DNA from: Cycas panzhihuaensis | Lineage: Eukaryota; Cycadophyta | Direction of reading: 5' to 3' | Assembly (NCBI GenBank): GCA_023213395.1 | Contig: CM041465.1 | Location: forward strand, 68,145,741-68,209,740 | Length of the DNA stretch: 64,000 nucleotides | Part shown: positions 1 to 9,436 of the stretch, piece by piece | Layout of the letters: each line of letters begins with the position of its first letter | How positions within the stretch are numbered: the stretch's first letter is position 1 | Notes under the pieces: model-generated | The model's input: only the letters and a program-made list of their open reading frames with translations | Database searches by the model: none | What the model was told of the DNA's origin: nothing | Program-made: the position numbers and the translations under genes

Positions 1-1
1 C

Positions 2-530
2 ATCAAAGGCACATTACAGCATGGCCTTGAGTATGTGCACAATGAGGATTTCATCTTGGAAGGGTTCTCAGATTCTGATTGGGCAAGTTGTCAGCATAGC
101 TGGAGATCCACCTTCGGATTACTACTTTACCCTTGGTTTAGGAGTTGTTTCGTGGAGTTGCAATAAGCAACCCAATGTTACCTTGTCCTCCACTGAAGCA
201 GAGTACAAAGCTGCTATTAGCGCAACTTGTGAGGCTATCTGGCTATGAAAGATTCTTGAGGAGCTTGGACTTGAGCAACATTACCCCATCGGGATATATT
301 TTGACAATTAGGGTGTACTCAAGTTGGCCAAGAATCCAGTCTTTCATGCACAGACTAAACACATCGAGGTTCATCATCACTTCATTAGAGAGCATGTGCA
401 GAATGGTGAGATCAACCTCCGGTCTGCACCTCTGAGGAGCAGATAGCCGATATCTTTACCAAGCCTCTTGGTAGAGAAAAATTTGTAAAGTTTAGAGATG
501 GTTTTGGCGTCCGACTTAACATTGTAAACA
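2..530 (+). pseudogene. pol: Element A pol: RNase H fragment, broken
   Basis: This is the C-terminal RNase H domain of copia Pol, which degrades the RNA strand during reverse transcription. The SDSDWA motif is at about 70-87. After a frameshift near 113 the reading continues with SWSCNKQPNVTLSSTEAEY and the TKHIEVHHHFI block. At 246 the conserved Trp-Leu-Arg reads Trp-Leu-stop (TGA where CGA is expected), and another stop replaces a conserved codon near 307. It cannot make a working protein. Confidence 0.85.
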
Positions 531-531
531 G

Positions 532-541
532 TAAGGGGGGG
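532..541 (+). other. Element A polypurine tract
   Basis: The purine run TAAGGGGGGG directly precedes the 3' LTR, where plus-strand DNA synthesis is primed. Element B has the same run at 33052-33061. Confidence 0.8.
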
Positions 542-1080
542 TATTAAATCTTAAGTTTACATGTTAAGTATGTACTTTATTCACTTTATTCTTTCATTCA
601 TTATTTTGTACTTTATGGGGTGACTTATCGCTTAAGTGATAAAGTGCACGCCCACATTCCTCCTAGTGACATAATATTGTAATTGAAGGGTCAAATGGAC
701 CCTCGTGCATCTTTGCTCGCTTGAGAGCCCAAAAGGACACATGTCCTTCATGCATGACATGCAAGATATGCATTGCATATAGCTTGGATGTTTGCCACTT
801 GTCAAACATCCAATGTTGTTAGGTAACCTCGGTTTCTCTATATATTGAGACCTCTCCTCATGTCTCATATGTAGAGTTGGAGTGTAATGTTATGCTATCA
901 GTTTGCTAATCAATTGGTATTCTTTGGAGTAGGACTAATTCCTTCTCCACATACTTTGGTATCATCTTGCTCCTTTGATCTTGGTCTTGCTTATCTTTTA
1001 GTTTTGCTCTTATGCTTTCTAGAACTAGAGTGAACTATCTTCATGATCTTGGATTTTATTGCTCTTAGGCATTCTAATCT
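542..1080 (+). repeat. Element A 3' LTR
   Basis: Base-by-base it follows the B LTR: CTTAAGTGATAAAG core at 631-644, the TTTGCCACTTGTCAAA inverted repeat at 783-813, the TATATA box region near 838-846, then GATCTTGG and a CTTAGGCATTCTAA end. The terminal dinucleotides have mutated (TA at the start, no clean CA at the end). The next bases are an unrelated gypsy gag fragment, so no target duplication can be read. Confidence 0.85.
783..813 (+). promoter_or_regulatory. Inverted repeat in A LTR, upstream of TATA
   Basis: Arms CTTGGATGTTTGCCA and TGTCAAACATCCAA are separated by CT. There is one mismatch within the arms compared with the perfect version in element B. Each arm carries a TTGAC-like core in B (TTGCC in the left arm here). 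It sits about 25-30 bases upstream of the TATATA sequence, in the U3 promoter part of the LTR. Confidence 0.55.
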
Positions 1081-1394
1081 GTTGGCCTTTTCAACATGCC
1101 TCTCTCCTCTGTTATCATAGTGGTCATCATCCATGCCATCATTATTATATCCTTGTTGATGTGTATCATCCAAATCAAGTTTCTTCTTTCCCTTGTGGTG
1201 GTAGTCTTCCTCTTAACTTGGTTATCTTTGATGGTGAAAATTTTCTCCAATAGGGCAACCATATCAGATACTTTAAGGACCAGATTATTTACCGTGTGTT
1301 GTACATTTTGAAGCTTAATATCTATTTTTCCTCTTAATGAGACAATTGCATCGTTGAGTTCAACACTCCAATTGGGGTTGATTTTGGGGGCCAT
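1081..1394 (-). pseudogene. Ty3/gypsy gag N-terminal scrap
   Basis: Read on the minus strand from an ATG at 1394, the start (MAPKINPNWSVELNDAI) followed by a helical stretch (NVQHTVNNLVLKV) and then, after a shift, an Asp/Arg-rich stretch (DDDHYDNRGERH) looks like the N-terminus of a chromovirus-type gypsy Gag. It stops at the LTR of A, so A probably inserted into or abuts it. I see no capsid core or zinc knuckle. The call rests on composition and layout and is tentative. Confidence 0.45.
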
Positions 1395-1500
1395 TTTCCT
1401 TCCTAACCATAACTTAATATTGTTTTGTGAATATGGGTTCCTAAGGAAGTTAGGCCCTTAGTGGGTGTCTTTAGATTGTTGTCCCACTAATTTTACAGTG

Positions 1501-1502
1501 TA

Positions 1503-1525
<23 letters not shown>
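1501..1525. repeat. TA dinucleotide microsatellite
   Basis: About twelve TA units followed by a T run. Confidence 0.95.
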
Positions 1526-1533
<8 letters not shown>

Positions 1534-2365
1534 CTCCTAAAAAGTATTATTTTTGTAAAGCGTTTGAAATCATGAATAAAAACCTTTTTAGTAAGGGGAC
1601 TTGGGCCAATCAAGCCGCAAAAGGAGTTATGGGAGACTTATGCAATTTTATGGATCTCCTGGTTTGGTGTGAGCCCTTGGAAAGGTAATATCGATCACTT
1701 GGGCTAGGAACTAGAAATTGCTATAAGAGGGACTTTTGTTCAGAATGATGATATATATCTGCAACTAAAATTTGGAGCCAATCTGAGCAATGGTTGAGGA
1801 GTTGTGGCCAAAATACGAAAAATCGCAAATTCACAATTTTTGGCAATTTGAAGTAGAATTTTGCTTGGAGGTGTTAAGGATAAAGTTGTCTAGAATGGAG
1901 TTTTATGCAGCCCTGTAAATTTTCAGGTCAATCAGAGTCTCTAGGAGAGAGATATGGCTAAATGAATGATTTTTCTGAGTTGGTTTCCTAAGAATAGGCA
2001 GACGTGGGAACTTGGAACTGACAGTTTGAATGGGGTTGGTTTACCTAATGACTACCAGAATTAGGAGTGCTTAATCTTGTAGGTCTATCAATAAACTCCT
2101 TTGTAGGAGTTCAAGATAGGTAGCTTCGTGGCACTAACTACTAACCACTGCACTATAGGACTTCAGCAGTCGAAGGTTTGCCTATTCCAGGAAATGGATC
2201 AGACTACCTCTAGGGATCCTCTTATATACTTGTAGGTACGTGGAGGTTTAATTCCATATGCGAGTTTTGTTTGAGGCTTGGGTAATGGAGTCGTATTGTT
2301 TCTCCTTCACTTCACACGTTGGCTTATGGCTAAACGTGCTTAGCCAAGAATGACAGATCCTTCGT
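1526..2365. other. Unassigned non-coding stretch
   Basis: I see no reading frame of interest and no LTR or primer site. The prose-like AT-rich sequence may belong to the leader of the gypsy scrap at its left, but nothing proves it. It ends where the left LTR of element D begins. Confidence 0.6.
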
Positions 2366-2595
2366 TGATGAAAAACAGAGCAAAGACTGACCTTAATTAT
2401 ACAGAGAAGAAAAGAAGTGTATTTCTGTATTGAGATTCAATGTTCTTAAATATACATCAAGGAGGTGATGGTTACAACCTCCAATGTAACTAATCAACCT
2501 GATATTGCCAAGTGGCACAATCTAACATTATGACTACATTAGGTGGTCCTAACATGACCCTCTTTTGTACTTAGATAAAACATTACATCTCAACA
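2366..2595 (-). repeat. Element D 3' LTR
   Basis: On the minus strand it runs TGTTGAGATG to TTTTTCATCA. It matches 7367-7596 over its whole length with two substitutions. Confidence 0.95.
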
Positions 2596-2615
2596 CCCCC
2601 TCTTAATGTTTTATC
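2574..2615 (-). repeat. Inverted repeat spanning D polypurine tract and LTR start
   Basis: GATAAAACATTA (2574-2585) and TAATGTTTTATC (2604-2615) are perfect 12-base inverted arms. The 18-base spacer holds the polypurine tract and the first bases of the LTR. The 5' LTR has only one arm, so the pair exists only at the 3' junction. N and O have the same structure. Confidence 0.9.
2596..2604 (-). other. Element D polypurine tract
   Basis: On the minus strand AAGAGGGGG abuts the LTR start TGTTGAG. Confidence 0.85.
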
Positions 2616-2619
2616 TCTA

Positions 2620-3181
2620 ACAATCTTATTTTGTCTCTTAAGTACTTGAGTCTTTCTCTTCCAAGAGGCTTTGTCAGAAGGTTTGCAACCTGTTCGTGAT
2701 TGGACAGCATTCCAAGTCAATTTCTTTATTGTGTACCTTTTCTCTTATGAAATGATGATGAACTTCAATGTGCTTTGTTCTTGCATGTAGAATTGGATTT
2801 TTAGTCACAGATAGCACTTTGATTGTCGCATTTTATGGAGGTTGCTACTTTTTGTTGTTGACCCAGGTCAAGCAAGAGCTGTCTTAACCATATAGCTTCA
2901 CAGGTTGCTAACGTAGCGGCTTTGTATTCAGCTTCTGTAGAAGAAAGAGCTACTGTAGCTTGTTTCTTACTACACCATGAGATTGCTGAAGATCCTAGAA
3001 AAGAATAGTATCCACTGGTGGATTTTCTTTGTTCTTTGTCACCAGCCCAGTCAGAGTCGCAGTATCCTGATATTTCAACTGGGTATCCTTTTAAGGATAC
3101 CAACTTGAGATCTATTGTCCCTTTAAGATATCTTAACACTCTTTTTGCGGCTTGCCAATGTCTCAATTTAGGATTTTGCAT
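2620..3181 (-). pseudogene. pol: Element D pol: RNase H
   Basis: The RNase H domain of copia Pol. The open part, 3181-2801, includes RVLRYLKGTIDLKL, then YCDSDWAGDKEQRKST with the conserved Asp pair, SWCSKKQATVALSSTEAEY and the CDNQSA block. A stop follows at 2801, but the downstream TKNPILHARTKHIEVHHHF block and the ADTFTKPL-type C-terminus are still readable in part down to about 2620. The domain is nearly complete but interrupted. Confidence 0.88.
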
Positions 3182-3198
3182 GTACCTGGATATCAGTC

Positions 3199-4020
3199 CT
3201 ACTGAGTAGGATATATCAGGCCTGGTAGTCGCTGATAAATCAGACTTCCAATCATTTGTCTATACAAGGTAACATCTACATCTTTTTCCATACTATCTGT
3301 TGTTAAGTCACAGTTTGTTTCCATGGGAGTTGTGCATGAATTCCAGTTCTCCATTTGAAATCGAGCAAGCAAACTTTTGATGTAGTTGCTTTGGGACAGG
3401 GTTATATAGTTTTGATGCTGACCTACCTCCAATCCCAAGTAGTAGTTTAGTGGACCCAAGTCTGTCATTTCAAATTTCTGCTGAAGTTGACTCTTGATGT
3501 CTCTGATTCCTCCTTCATCATTTCCAGTAAGAAGCATATCATCTACATAAACAACAATTATTGTTATTTTATTATTTGTTTTCCTTATGTAGAGACTGGA
3601 GTCGGAGTTGCATCGATTGAACTTATTTTCTTCAAGAAAATGATCTAATTTGGCATACCAGGCCCGTGGGGCCTGTTTTAGACCATACAGAGCCTTTTTT
3701 AATCTGCAGACCAGATTCTCCACATCCTGCTCAAGTATCCTTCTGGTTGTTGCATATAAACTTCTTCTTCCAGTTCACCGCTTAAGAAGGCACTTTTGAC
3801 ATCTAGCGGGGAGATGTTCCAATTTCGTCTTTGACCAAGGCTATTCTTGTTCTTACGGTGTTCATCTTTACTCTTGGAGAAAAGGTCTCATCAAAATCTA
3901 CACTGCTTTGTTTGTGTGTATCCTTCGCGACTAACCTTGCTTTGTACTTTTCTATTTTACCATCCATTCCTTTCTTTGTTTTGTAAACCCATTTACAGTT
4001 CTGATTGATTTATCGGCAGG
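3199..4020 (-). pseudogene. pol: Element D pol: reverse transcriptase
   Basis: The copia RT that copies element RNA into DNA. The open frame 3723-3199 begins [22 protein letters not shown], carries the catalytic VVYVDDMLLTG (YVDD at 3549-3538), then MTDLGPLNYYLGLEV and ATLYRQMIGSLIY-type blocks. The N-terminal part ([23 protein letters not shown]) is at about 3810-3730 in another frame, so at least one frameshift separates the two. The catalytic Asp pair is intact. Confidence 0.9.
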
Positions 4021-4559
4021 TAGTTCTACCAATTCCCATGTCTGATTCTTCTTGATTGAATTCATTTCATTGTCCATTGCTACTTTCCATTCTTGATGAT
4101 CTTTTGTTTTTTGAAAGCTTTGGGGCTTGACTTTGCTTAGGAGATCTCTTGACCTTTGTCCTCGTGTTTTCTGTTCTATCACATTACTTTTTCCTTCTTC
4201 AATTGTTTTAATATACCATTTTGGCAATTTTTTTTCTTTCGTGAGTCTTCTTCCTTCTGGATGGTGTCATCTGATACTTGATCAACTTGTCCTTCTTCTG
4301 AAGTGATTTCGGAATCAATTTCTTGCTCTGCTTCTTGTGCTTCTGAGGTAATTTCTGACTTATTCTCTTCCTCATCTTCATGTGTTTCTTCATGTCTGAC
4401 ATCTTCCTGTTCAATTTGCTTTACACCTTCTATTAATCTAATTTGTGGAAAATCATTAGAATTTTCTTCATTGAACACAACATCTCTGCTCACATAGATT
4501 CTGTTAGTTTTGGGATCTATGCATTTGTAGGCTTTTGAATTTTTACTATAGCCTATCAA
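3952..4559 (-). pseudogene. Element D pol: acidic linker between integrase and RT
   Basis: Two overlapping open stretches, 4559-4179 and 4227-3952. The first starts with MIGYSKNSKAYKCIDPKTNR and the RDVVFNE block that closes the copia integrase region, followed by an acidic Glu-rich linker. The second carries the MPKWYIKTIEE and NQTWELVELP blocks that open the RT region. A frameshift lies in their overlap at 4179-4227. Confidence 0.85.
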
Positions 4560-5300
4560 AATACATTCTATACTTTTGCATCCGCTTTGACCTTTTTATC
4601 GTGAATATGCACAAATGCTTGACTACCAAAAACTTTGAGATGACTTACATCGGGTTTTGTCTGTCAAGCTTCTTCTGGAGTAACATCTTTTAATGCTTTT
4701 GTGGGACTTCTGTTTATTAGATAGCATGCCGTGCTCACTGCCTCTGCCCAATATGACTTTGATATCTTTGTTCCATACATCATGCTTCGAGCCATTTCCA
4801 TCAGAGTTCTATTTTTTCTTTCGGCCACTCCATTTGACTGAGGAGTATAAGGTGTTATAACTCGCTCACGAATTCCTTGATCTCTCTGAGAATTTAGAAA
4901 TTCATTTGATATATATTCTCCTCCTCCATCTGACCTGATGCATTTAATTTTCATTACAGATTCTAATTCTGTTTCTGCTTTAAATTCTTTGAATGTTTCA
5001 AAGACTTTTGACTTATTATGCAGAAAATATACCCATACTTTCCGAGGGAGATCATCAATGAAGGTTAGAAAATATCTGCATCCATTAATCGTGAGAGGTG
5101 TAATTGGACCACAAATATCTGTATGTATCAATTCCAATTTTGATTGAGCTCTCCAAGTGCTTTCCTTAAAGGGAAGTCTATCTTTGTTGCCAGTTGACAA
5201 CCTTTACAAACAAATTTATCTAATGAAATGCAAGGCAAGCCATTTACCATTCCTGATTTTTCAATTAGTTTAAGTGTGTCAATTGGGAGATGCCCATACC
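4560..5300 (-). pseudogene. pol: Element D pol: integrase
   Basis: The integrase inserts the DNA copy into the chromosome. The open frame 5200-4664 (178 aa) has the catalytic triad in context: Asp in LELIHTDICGPI, Asp in IRSDGGGEYIS, and Glu in SNGVAERKNRTLMEMAR. The zinc-binding GAG-pre-integrase part is at the N-side, about 5330-5200. The frame ends at EEA-TGA, where family members read EEAW, so TGG has become TGA. The DDE residues themselves are kept. Confidence 0.9.
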
Positions 5301-6179
5301 TTAAATGCCAAGCTTTATTATCAGATTTAGAAACAGTACATGCTTTTTCTTCCAGACAAGGAAGTATGTGTTCGGCAATTTGTAAAGGTCGTTACATCTG
5401 ATTCCTTTTGCAACAGTATTTCCACCTCTCTTCATGTCCAGAATATGACAATTCCCTTCTTCATCAAAAATGGTTCTTAATCCCTTTTTGCTTAATTGAG
5501 AGACAGAGAGAAGATTCATTTTCAGGTCTGGGACAAGCAGAACATTTCCGATCTTCTTTTCATTCCCGTTCAGATTTACAGAGATAGTTCCAATCCCTTT
5601 TATGTTAAGAGAATATTTATCACCTAGCTCTACTGATTTGTCGATGTTGCAGGGTTTCAAGGTTTCAAACCATTCTTCTCGACTTGTCATATGCTTGGAA
5701 GCTCCTGAATCTATATACCAGATGTCACTGTCTTTCATACCGGTAACCAAGGCTGTGATGAAGGCTGTTTCTTCTTCTTCCTCTTCGTCCTTCTCTTTGT
5801 TGTAGCCTCCAATGGGTCGTTTTCCTTTTTGAATTTCATTCCGTCTTTGTGGGCATTGATATGGATAATGTCCACTTTGTTCGCAATAGCAGCATATGTC
5901 AAAAATTCTACAATTGCTGGCGAAGTGTTCGGTTCTTCCACAGTTGTAGCAGATTCTGTTTTCTCTGCTGCGTCCCCGTCCTCTGGAGTTTTGCCAGCAT
6001 CCTCGTCCTCTGAAATCTGATGTTCCACTTTGTCCTCGAGATTGATGTCTTCCTCTAGGCCCGAGATTTAGTCTGGATGCAAATGCATCTTCTAGTTCTG
6101 TCGTCCTTTCATATCTTTTGTTTCTCTGTTCTTGTCTCAGCAATAGACCTGTCAATTCATCAAGTGTTAACTTGTCCAA
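5301..6179 (-). CDS. gag-pol: Element D gag C-terminus, zinc knuckles and protease
   Basis: An open frame of 292 codons. It has a basic Arg/Gly region (aa 41-76), two CCHC zinc knuckles, CYNCGRTEHFASNC (aa 77-90) and CCYCEQSGHYPYQC (97-109), an acidic run, then the aspartic protease with WYIDSGASKHMT (catalytic DSG at aa 157-159) and NLLSVSQL near aa 222. The knuckles bind element RNA and the protease cuts the polyprotein. The stated start is only the first ATG: the true frame is entered from the gag frame by a shift at about 6175. Two knuckles rather than one is a point of note. Confidence 0.9.
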   Translation of the reverse strand: MDKLTLDELTGLLLRQEQRNKRYERTTELEDAFASRLNLGPRGRHQSRGQSGTSDFRGRGCWQNSRGRGRSRENRICYNCGRTEHFASNCRIFDICCYCEQSGHYPYQCPQRRNEIQKGKRPIGGYNKEKDEEEEEETAFITALVTGMKDSDIWYIDSGASKHMTSREEWFETLKPCNIDKSVELGDKYSLNIKGIGTISVNLNGNEKKIGNVLLVPDLKMNLLSVSQLSKKGLRTIFDEEGNCHILDMKRGGNTVAKGIRCNDLYKLPNTYFLVWKKKHVLFLNLIIKLGI

Positions 6180-6694
6180 CCTATCACTGTCTGTGATAGT
6201 GTTGACAATTGTGTCAAATGATTTGGGCCATCTTGCGATCCAATTTCCACTAGGTCTTGTTCATAAATTAAACCACCGGCACTCAAGAGATTATTTCGGA
6301 CAGTGATAATCTTATGCATGAATTCTTCTACGTCTTCATTTTCTTTCATATGAAGTTTGTACAACTCTTCTTTAAGTGCAATTATTTTTGCCTTATTCTT
6401 TTGTCCATACAGATTTTCCAAACACTTCCAAATTTCAGAAGCTTGATTCAATTTTTCAACATAAATTAAAACTGAATCGGAAATTGACATCTTTAAGGTG
6501 AGACTGGCTATATTAGTCCTTTCCACCCAGCTTCCTAGCTTATCATCACCGACAGGAGGACGTTTCTCTGTCCCTTCAGCAATATCCCAGGCATTTTTCA
6601 CCCTTAAAATGGTTTCTATTTTAATTTTCCATGCATGATAATTGGAACTAGTTAATTTTTTTGGTTCAGGCAGAGAAATGAGGGTGGAAGACAT
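6167..6694 (-). CDS. gag: Element D gag, N-terminal capsid region
   Basis: 175 codons from an ATG at 6694, about 660 bases past the primer site. The layout is that of a copia Gag: the early NYHAWKIKIETIL block, the IWKCLENLYGQKNKAKI block and the ALKEELYKLHMKENEDVEEF block. It would build the particle shell. It ends at 6167 after a shift into a non-family tail (SQTVIGWTS), while the family sequence continues in the overlapping frame at 6179. The start is supported by position and by the absence of earlier in-frame coding. Confidence 0.88.
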   Translation of the reverse strand: MSSTLISLPEPKKLTSSNYHAWKIKIETILRVKNAWDIAEGTEKRPPVGDDKLGSWVERTNIASLTLKMSISDSVLIYVEKLNQASEIWKCLENLYGQKNKAKIIALKEELYKLHMKENEDVEEFMHKIITVRNNLLSAGGLIYEQDLVEIGSQDGPNHLTQLSTLSQTVIGWTS

Positions 6695-7354
6695 TTTTTC
6701 GAAGGTCAGAAACTGAGTTTAGAAGCCTGTCCGTACAGATGTACGGAATTCCGTACGGAACCCTAGGTGTACGGCCAAAACATAAATGTACCTTAAATCA
6801 AAGGTCTTTCAGTCGCCTTTCCAGAACTGAAGACGGTTTTTCAAAAAAATTTCTCAGAAGAGAGAAATCTGGCTTAGAATGAAAATCGGCGGCTAGGGTA
6901 GAAAATCGTATTTGAAGAAAAATACTGTGAAAAACTGAAAAAATGTCTTCGAATCCGAATGGAATCTTTATGTACTGTCACTAAGAAGGATTTAGGACAG
7001 AAAATACCCGATACTAAGAGCGAATCGATGAGATTTTTGAGAAATGCTCTTCAATCCCGCGCGGACTGGTTCGAGGGTTTTTTGGCCTACAAAACGGCTT
7101 CAAATCGCTCGGCTCAAGTAGAAAAAAGTCTTCAGCGTGCCTTGATCTAGGTCCCCACCAAGTTTTGCTCCAATCTGACACTTTGAAAATTTTTGTGTCT
7201 GTACACGTCCGTACAAGACCGTATGGTTCCGTACACAGGGATAGTAATGATCTTTGGCCGGTACAAAGACCCTAACGCCTTATGTTGCCTTACACCCTTG
7301 ACTGAGTTTTCTTTGCAGAAGAAATAGTCTCCAGATGATTAGTTAGACTGACCT
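6695..7354 (-). other. Element D 5' leader, rich in GTAC
   Basis: Non-coding leader between primer site and gag. It holds about ten GTAC tetramers, clustered at 6728-6774 and 7196-7265, several within ACGGAATTCCGT-like or GTCCGTACA contexts. No protein signal is seen. Confidence 0.75.
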
Positions 7355-7366
7355 GCTCTGATACCA
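7355..7366 (-). other. Element D primer binding site
   Basis: TGGTATCAGAGC on the minus strand, directly next to the LTR end, complementary to the 3' end of plant initiator tRNA-Met. Confidence 0.93.
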
Positions 7367-7596
7367 TGATGAAAAACAGAGCAAAGACTGACCTTAATTA
7401 TACAGAGAAGAAAAGAAGTGTATTTCTATATTGAGATTCAATGTTCTTAAATATACATCAAGGAGGTGATGGTTACAACCTCCAATGTAACCAATCAACC
7501 TGATATTGCCAAGTGGCACAATCTAACATTATGACTACATTAGGTGGTCCTAACATGACCCTCTTTTGTACTTAGATAAAACATTACATCTCAACA
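7367..7596 (-). repeat. Element D 5' LTR
   Basis: 230 bases, starting TGTTGAGATG and ending TTCATCA on the minus strand. It differs from the 3' LTR at two bases. Both are transitions. Confidence 0.95.
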
Positions 7597-7631
7597 GATA
7601 TTTATAGACTCTTGACACAGGATCTCTACCT

Positions 7632-7929
7632 TGAAATGGGTTAATGTCATAAGGTCATTACATTAGTTGATTATTTCTAAAAAGGGTCTTAAGTGAACTT
7701 TAAATTAGATAACTTAAGTGAAATGCACTTTCATGTGCATTATGTGTAATTACATTTCACCTAACTCTAATGCTCTCTCTCTCAATATAAAAGTAAAAGC
7801 TCAATGGAGGAGGCTCATTCTTACCTCCCCATTTTTTGAGAGCTACTCTCTTTCTCTCAAGTCTCTCTTGCTCCCATGTTTGCCTTTGTGTTTAGTACAT
7901 GGAGATGAAGGATAGATCCACTCTTTTCA
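7632..7929 (+). repeat. Element E 5' LTR
   Basis: It starts TGAAATGGGTTAATG and ends CTCTTTTCA. It contains ACTTAAGTG-type sites at 7687-7695 and about 7711-7720 and an AATATAAAAG TATA-like box near 7786. Confidence 0.92.
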
Positions 7930-7931
7930 TG

Positions 7932-7942
7932 TGGTATCAGAG
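7932..7942 (+). other. Element E primer binding site
   Basis: TGGTATCAGAG two bases after the LTR, the initiator tRNA-Met type site. Confidence 0.9.
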
Positions 7943-7976
7943 TTTGCTTCCTTCATATTCCTCACTTGCACTTGCA

Positions 7977-8785
7977 ATGGAGCCATCACTTCCTTCTCCC
8001 CCACAATCCATGTGGTAAAGGAGATTGTGAAAGTGGATTTAGAAATATTTTTAAGTTCTTATCATAGCATATTAGTATTGTTTGTTTCCCCTTTCTCTTT
8101 TGCAAGTTTGGAAGCACAATACAAGGAGTTGTAAGACCTAAGGATTCCAATCCTTTGGTAGCCATTTATGCTATCTCATTCTTCTTTTCTTTCCCCTCTT
8201 TTTGTCCTTTTAACAAGGGGAAATGCTACTAAAATTTTTTCAGCTTTTAGAAGAATGATTGTAAGGGGAGGTTCTACCCACTTTTTTTTAAAGAATTTGG
8301 AGCCATTTAAAATATCCATCATCGTATGCTCTCACTTTGCCCATATTGGGATCCTGGTGATAAAAAAATGATGAAATTTTCATATGGTATCATGTGTTGA
8401 TAAGATATTAGCAAGCTAAAATTTCTGCAGAAATAAAATCTGTTTTCTAAACTTCACAGGTCTGCAAAATCTTCTACAGAGCTCCAATTGACTTGATTCT
8501 AATTGCTAAAGATAGGCTCTGAGTCTAGTTTTCAGCGCAAAAATCGGCACCCAATTTCATTGCCGTATGAGAAAGTTATTGCTGTTTTAGTGAACAACAA
8601 TTATTTTTAGTAAAAATTTTAGAAAAATATATTCTGCCAACTTTGTAGGATTACAAAAAATTTTCCAGAACTCATTTGGACCTGATTCCACTTCCTGAAG
8701 ATGAAGCTTTGAGTCTAGTTTGTAGCATAAAAACCGGCATTCAATTTTGTTATCGTGGGAGAAAGTTATTGTTGTTTTAGTGAAG
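7977..8785 (+). other. Element E gag start and intervening non-coding segment
   Basis: A gag-like start is readable at about 8010-8080 (VKEIVKVDLEIFLSSYHSIL), but recognisable gag sequence resumes only at about 8786. The roughly 650 bases between have no gag sequence. They contain a diverged direct duplication: the unit ending GAGAAAGTTATTGCTGTTTTAGTGAA at about 8475-8594 recurs at about 8662-8783. It looks like an insertion or captured piece within gag. I cannot name it. Confidence 0.55.
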
Positions 8786-9434
8786 ACTAAAACATAATCC
8801 CATTGATGAAGCTGTACATGATACAGCATGGAAAGTCCTTGAAGTTCTCAAGAAGAACTTTGACACTAAATCAGACTTAGAATTTGTTCACTTAGTGCTG
8901 AATATGAACAAATTGAAAATGCAGAAAGGATACGTAAGTGAGACAATCAATCTCCTTCGTCCAATCAATCATGCCATTGATAAAGATTTCAAAACTCAAT
9001 GCATTACATGGGCTTTCTTGATTCAGTCATGTCTCCATATCCTAGATTACAAAAGTCTACTGGGAAGTCTTCAATCTAGTGGAACTTTGAAGACCCTAAA
9101 CATTGAGGATCTTGCACTGATAAGTTCATTGAATTTGATAAGACCTTTAATACCAACTTTTCCACTACATCAGATCTAGCTAATACTGCTTTTGAAGTGG
9201 AAGAAGATATTTTTTATACCAAAAATCAAGGTCAATACTCTCGTAGAGGTGGTAATTCCCACGGAAGAGGCAGAGGTAGACAACAAGGACAATGTCCTCT
9301 TGGTCAACAGGCTCTTTAATTCCAACAAAAATAGTCTCAAGGCCAAGGCCAAAATAATCAATCTGGACCTAAATCCAGTAATCAGAGACAATCCAACCAA
9401 CCCAATTCTTCTTATGGGTCTAGAAATCAAATAA
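8786..9434 (+). pseudogene. gag: Element E gag, central part, frameshifted
   Basis: Copia Gag. AWKVLEVLKKNF at about 8826-8860 and the LNMNKLKMQKG block at 8898 belong to the capsid domain. Frame changes follow in the stretch 9180-9434, which in the right frame encodes a Gly/Gln-rich basic linker ahead of the zinc knuckle. The overlapping minus-strand frame at 9176-9466 is a shadow. Confidence 0.75.
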
Positions 9435-9436
9435 TT

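Larger units (their letters stand above)
1..1080 (+). mobile_element. Element A: Ty1/copia retrotransposon, 3' end only
   Basis: The window opens inside the RNase H domain of a plus-strand copia element and continues through its polypurine tract into a 3' LTR. The RNase H bases and the LTR are close relatives of element B (the RNase H match is at 32530-33034 and the LTR match at 33062-33641), so A, B and K form one family. The 5' part lies outside the window. The LTR start reads TATTAAATC where B has TGTTAAACC, and its end has also drifted, so A is an old copy. Confidence 0.9.
2366..7596 (-). mobile_element. Element D: full-length Ty1/copia retrotransposon
   Basis: A complete 5.2 kb minus-strand copia element: 230-base LTRs at both ends, primer site, gag, two zinc knuckles, protease, integrase, RT, RNase H and polypurine tract in the standard copia order. 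The LTRs differ by eye at only two positions (about 1 percent), so it is young. The frame is broken at a handful of places. Flanks (TTCGT at left, GATAT at right) give no target duplication, which suggests recombination or a later rearrangement at one end. Its LTR start and polypurine region are shared with N and O. Confidence 0.93.

Noticed and set aside
1059-1311. Hydrophobic plus-strand frames resembling membrane proteins
   Set aside because: They are antisense to an Asp/Arg-rich gag N-terminus; hydrophobic shadows are expected there.
2361-7601. Target duplication for D
   Set aside because: TTCGT and GATAT do not match; shifting the ends by a few bases does not help.
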